DNA of 35,003 bases from Oscillospiraceae bacterium (GTDB lineage Bacteria; Bacillota; Clostridia; Oscillospirales; Ruminococcaceae), in contig JAFXBK010000069.1 of NCBI GenBank assembly GCA_017521825.1, forward strand, positions 1-35,003, given 5' to 3'. The position numbers and the translations under genes were made by a program. Shown here in pieces: positions 33,160 through 35,003 of this stretch (position 1 is the first letter of the stretch; each line of letters begins with the position of its first letter). The notes beneath the pieces were generated by a model. The model was not told the origin of the DNA. It worked only from the letters and a program-made list of their open reading frames with translations, and made no database searches.

Positions 33160-33789
33160 ATGAAAAAACCTTTCATTCTTGACCATCCGCTTGTTCAGCA
33201 CAAACTTTCCATTCTCAGAAGAACCACCACCGGAACCAAAGATTTCCGCGAACTTATCAGCGAAATCGGAAACCTTCTTTGCTATGAAGCAACCCGCGAC
33301 CTTGAACTTGAGCCGGTCGAAATCGAAACCCCTATGTGCAAATGCACCGCACACCAGCTTAAAGGAAAAGCTCCGGTAATCGTTCCGATCCTCCGTGCAG
33401 GTCTTGGAATGGTTGATGGTCTCCAGCGCCTTATGCCCAGCGCAAGAGTTGGCCACATCGGTCTTTACCGCGACGAAGAAACCGCACAGCCCATCGAATA
33501 TTTCTGCAAACTTCCGGTTGATATTGCGGATTGCAGAGTTTTCCTTGTTGACCCGATGCTTGCAACCGGCGGTTCCGCCATCGACGCAATCGGCCAGCTT
33601 AAAAAACGCGGCGTTAAAAACATCAGCTTCCTTTGCATCATCGCCGCTCCGGAAGGCCTTGAAAGACTTAACGTTGCACATCCCGACGTTCAGATTTATT
33701 GCGCTGCTCTTGATGACCACCTTAACGAAGTAAACTATATCGTTCCCGGCCTTGGCGACGCAGGCGACAGAATTTTCGGTACCAAATAA
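33160..33789 (+). CDS. upp: uracil phosphoribosyltransferase
   Basis: A 209-residue enzyme making UMP from uracil and [29 protein letters not shown] and the PRPP loop [11 protein letters not shown] (about 129-139) are diagnostic, and [11 protein letters not shown] closes it. The ATG at 33160 gives the normal family length and follows AAGGGGG. The frame stays open upstream to an ATG at 33091, one base after the rpiB stop and nine bases after GAGG, which would add 23 non-family residues; that start is possible but less likely. Confidence 0.95.
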   Translation: MKKPFILDHPLVQHKLSILRRTTTGTKDFRELISEIGNLLCYEATRDLELEPVEIETPMCKCTAHQLKGKAPVIVPILRAGLGMVDGLQRLMPSARVGHIGLYRDEETAQPIEYFCKLPVDIADCRVFLVDPMLATGGSAIDAIGQLKKRGVKNISFLCIIAAPEGLERLNVAHPDVQIYCAALDDHLNEVNYIVPGLGDAGDRIFGTK

Positions 33790-34217
33790 TGAAAATTATG
33801 TCCGTCGATTTCGGCGACGCAAGAACGGGGATCGCCATGTGCGATAAAACCGAATTTCTTGCTTCCCCGATAACCGTTATCCACGAAAAACGCTTTGAGC
33901 ACGCAATTGAAAAAACCGCCGACGAAGCCATTAAAAACAAGGCTGAAGCGGTTATTGTCGGTTTGCCGCTTAACATGAACGGTTCCGAAGGCCCAAGGGC
34001 GGAACTTTGCCGGGAATTTGCCGCAAAGCTTTCCGAAAAAATCTCCGTTCCCGTAAGAATGTGGGATGAACGCCAGACAACCGTTTCCGCTGCCGGTTTT
34101 CTTAACGAAACCGATACCCGCGGAAAAAAGCGCAAAGCGGTTATCGATGCCGTTGCGGCTGTTATAATCCTTGACAGCTATCTCCAATGGCGCAAAAACC
34201 ACCCCGGCGAATTTTAA
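33789..34217 (+). CDS. yqgF: YqgF/RuvX pre-16S rRNA nuclease-like protein
   Basis: A 142-residue RNase H-fold protein. The first Asp lies in SVDFGDARTGIA, the middle block is AVIVGLPLNMNGSEGPRA, then MWDERQTTVSA, and the last Asp in DAVAAVIIL. YqgF processes the 5' end of 16S rRNA in E. coli; the Firmicute copy also has a Holliday-junction-type annotation (RuvX). The start codon shares a base with the upp stop (TAATG). Last gene of the tsaE unit. Confidence 0.93.
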   Translation: MKIMSVDFGDARTGIAMCDKTEFLASPITVIHEKRFEHAIEKTADEAIKNKAEAVIVGLPLNMNGSEGPRAELCREFAAKLSEKISVPVRMWDERQTTVSAAGFLNETDTRGKKRKAVIDAVAAVIILDSYLQWRKNHPGEF

Positions 34218-34223
34218 ATTTGC

Positions 34224-34277
34224 CTCCCTTGCCTAAAGGGAGGGGAACCGTTGCCGTATGGCACGGTGGAGGGATTC
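34224..34277. repeat. dispersed intergenic repeat, CCTCCCTT...GGAGGGATTC type
   Basis: GCCTCCCTTGCCTAAAGGGAGG forms a hairpin (CCTCCCTT with AAGGGAGG), followed by a second, GCCGTATGGC, and ends GGTGGAGGGATTC. I know closely similar short repeats from many gut Clostridial genomes. No ORF. Confidence 0.65.
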
Positions 34278-34281
34278 ATTA

Positions 34282-34317
34282 AAAAAAAGCTCCTCGCAAA
34301 AGCGGGGAGTTTTTTTA
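34282..34317 (+). terminator. terminator of the tsaE-yqgF unit
   Basis: Stem CTCCTCGC (34290-34297) with GCGGGGAG (34302-34309), one G-U pair, flanked by A and T runs, 70 bases past the yqgF stop. Confidence 0.85.
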
Positions 34318-34325
34318 GCCTTCCC

Positions 34326-34403
34326 AGGGTAGGAGCGCACCTGTGTGGCGCCCGTTTTTTATGCGATGATTTTATAGTGTGGCGGGAACAAGTCACCGCC
34401 CAG
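34326..34403. repeat. two further dispersed repeat fragments
   Basis: AGGGTAGGAGCGCACCTGTG with GTGGCGCCC (34326-34354) and then TGGCGGGAACAAGTCACCGCC (34380-34400, stem GGCGG/CCGCC) look like pieces of GTAGGG-type intergenic repeats also seen in gut Clostridia. No ORF or RNA family is recognised in them. Confidence 0.5.
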
Positions 34404-34422
34404 CTGTTATATTCCGTATAGC

Positions 34423-34470
34423 ACCAAAAAAAGTACCGCCCTCCAATTTGGAGAGCGGTACTTTTTTGGT
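34423..34470. terminator. long bidirectional terminator-like hairpin
   Basis: ACCAAAAAAAGTACCGC pairs with GCGGTACTTTTTTGGT through an inner CTCCA/TGGAG stem. The A and T runs are inside the stem, so it works in either direction. It lies downstream of rnpB's own terminator and past yqgF. Confidence 0.8.
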
Positions 34471-34598
34471 TTGTTTTTTTGAAAAGAAAAGAGGGGAAAG
34501 CAATGAAAAATATTTGTTTCTCTGTTACTGTGATTATATTATAATTTAAAAATATGAGCATTTTTGGCGGATTTTTTTAATAAAATGTAAAGAAATAT

Positions 34599-34638
34599 GC
34601 CAAAAAGGACTATTCCTTTCGGAATAGTCCTTTTTGGC
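34599..34638 (-). terminator. terminator of rnpB
   Basis: An 18-bp perfect stem (34599-34616 with 34621-34638) around loop TTTC. The minus-strand core GGACTATTCC-GAAA-GGAATAGTCC is followed by TTTTT within the stem. It starts right after the RNA's 3' end. Confidence 0.9.
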
Positions 34639-34988
34639 GTGACCGGAAAATAAGCCGGGTTCTGTATTGACGACAATCTATCTTCGCCGCCGGTCGCCCG
34701 TGCGGCTTTAATGCCACCTTTGCGAAGCGCACCGGGCCGGTGCGTAAATCTTCTGTACGGTGTTGCTCCGGATAGGGTTTACAGACCCCCTATGTTACCA
34801 TAGGACGTGGTGAGCTCTTACCTCGCCTTTCCACCCTTACCAGGAAAAACCTGGCGGTATATCTCTGTTGCACTCTCCCTGGGGTCACCCCCGGCTGCCG
34901 TTAGCAGCTACCCTTGCCCTTGGAGCCCGGACTTTCCTCGCGCGCGTCCTTTCGGAACTGCGTCCGCTGCCGTCCTTTCCGCTCACGG
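34639..34988 (-). ncRNA. rnpB: RNase P RNA (type A)
   Basis: The catalytic RNA that removes tRNA 5' leaders. On the minus strand GAGGAAAGTCCGGGCTCC (34939-34922) is conserved region I, AGGGTAGCTGCTAACGGCAG and GAGAGTGCAACAGAGA follow, then AAGGCGAGGTAAGAGCTCACC in two parts typical of P10-P11, and the 3' ACAGAACCCGGCTTA pairs back with region I. The outer CGTGA/TCACG ends form helix P1. Ends are set from P1 to within a few bases. No sign of degeneration. Confidence 0.96.
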
Positions 34989-34994
34989 GTTAAT

Positions 34995-35000
34995 ATTATA
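34995..35000 (-). promoter_or_regulatory. -10 element of rnpB
   Basis: TATAAT on the minus strand, about seven bases before the RNA's 5' end. The -35 is beyond the window. Confidence 0.7.
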
Positions 35001-35003
35001 AAC

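Noticed and set aside
34339..34360. GTGGCGCCCGTTTTTT as a terminator
   Set aside because: The stem is poor and part of a dispersed repeat. The gene unit already has a better terminator at 34282-34317.

Overview
The window looks like the chromosome of a spore-forming, low-to-moderate GC Firmicute of class Clostridia. The evidence is a SigH-type sigma factor, SpoIVA, a SpoVB-like flippase, a DUF1540 cysteine-rich protein, strong AAAGGAGG ribosome binding sites, frequent TTG starts, a T-box before alaS and a type A RNase P RNA. The species cannot be told from the sequence. There are no tRNA genes, IS elements, prophage genes or CRISPR arrays. It reads as core genome, with interest in regulatory sites and in several enzymes whose catalytic motifs are altered.

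Layout. 1-657 (+): the 3' end of a sigH-like gene and a double zinc-ribbon protein. 715-7097 (-): one tight unit from a promoter at 7069-7097, namely comEC, holA, an RNase M5-like Toprim gene, an MBOAT O-acyltransferase homologue and a DHHW-family partner. 7143-10569 (-): a MATE exporter, an Ig-like lipoprotein, and the pair HAD phosphatase and LUD protein. 10633-15043 (-): minD-like, mgsA, hisS, aspS. 15159-15785 (-): pssA-type phosphatidyltransferase. 15964-19932 (+): an ABC ATPase and a large FtsX permease with a long acidic coiled coil. 20030-22048: a 60-residue protein (+), spoIVA (-) and a DUF1540 protein (+). 22079-24861 (-): SpoVB-like flippase and glycerol dehydrogenase. 24988-25478 (+): a small two-helix membrane protein whose promoter is flanked by two LexA-like operators. 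25482-28931 (+): Ala T-box, alaS and a HIT hydrolase. 28932-29236: terminators, regulatory-looking repeats and a possible small RNA. 29237-31355 (-): ROK glucokinase and a RodA/FtsW protein. 31453-34217 (+): tsaE, tsaB, rpiB, upp, yqgF. 34218-34638: dispersed repeats and terminators. 34639-35000 (-): rnpB.

The genes cover translation (AspRS, HisRS, AlaRS, t6A synthesis through TsaE/TsaB, RNase P, RNA maturation by M5-like and YqgF proteins), DNA replication and uptake (HolA, ComEC), envelope and division (MinD-like, RodA, PssA, flippase, ABC/FtsX) and sporulation.

Items most worth a second look: (1) the MBOAT and DHHW pair are both intact reading frames, but both have lost the residues thought to be catalytic; (2) a putative SOS-regulated small membrane protein, a candidate division inhibitor or stress effector; (3) an MgsA homologue lacking the catalytic Asp and both active-site His; (4) an orphan plus-strand terminator preceded by helically phased direct repeats, suggesting an unannotated small RNA. 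ComEC's metallo-beta-lactamase motif and a conserved RodA loop are also altered.
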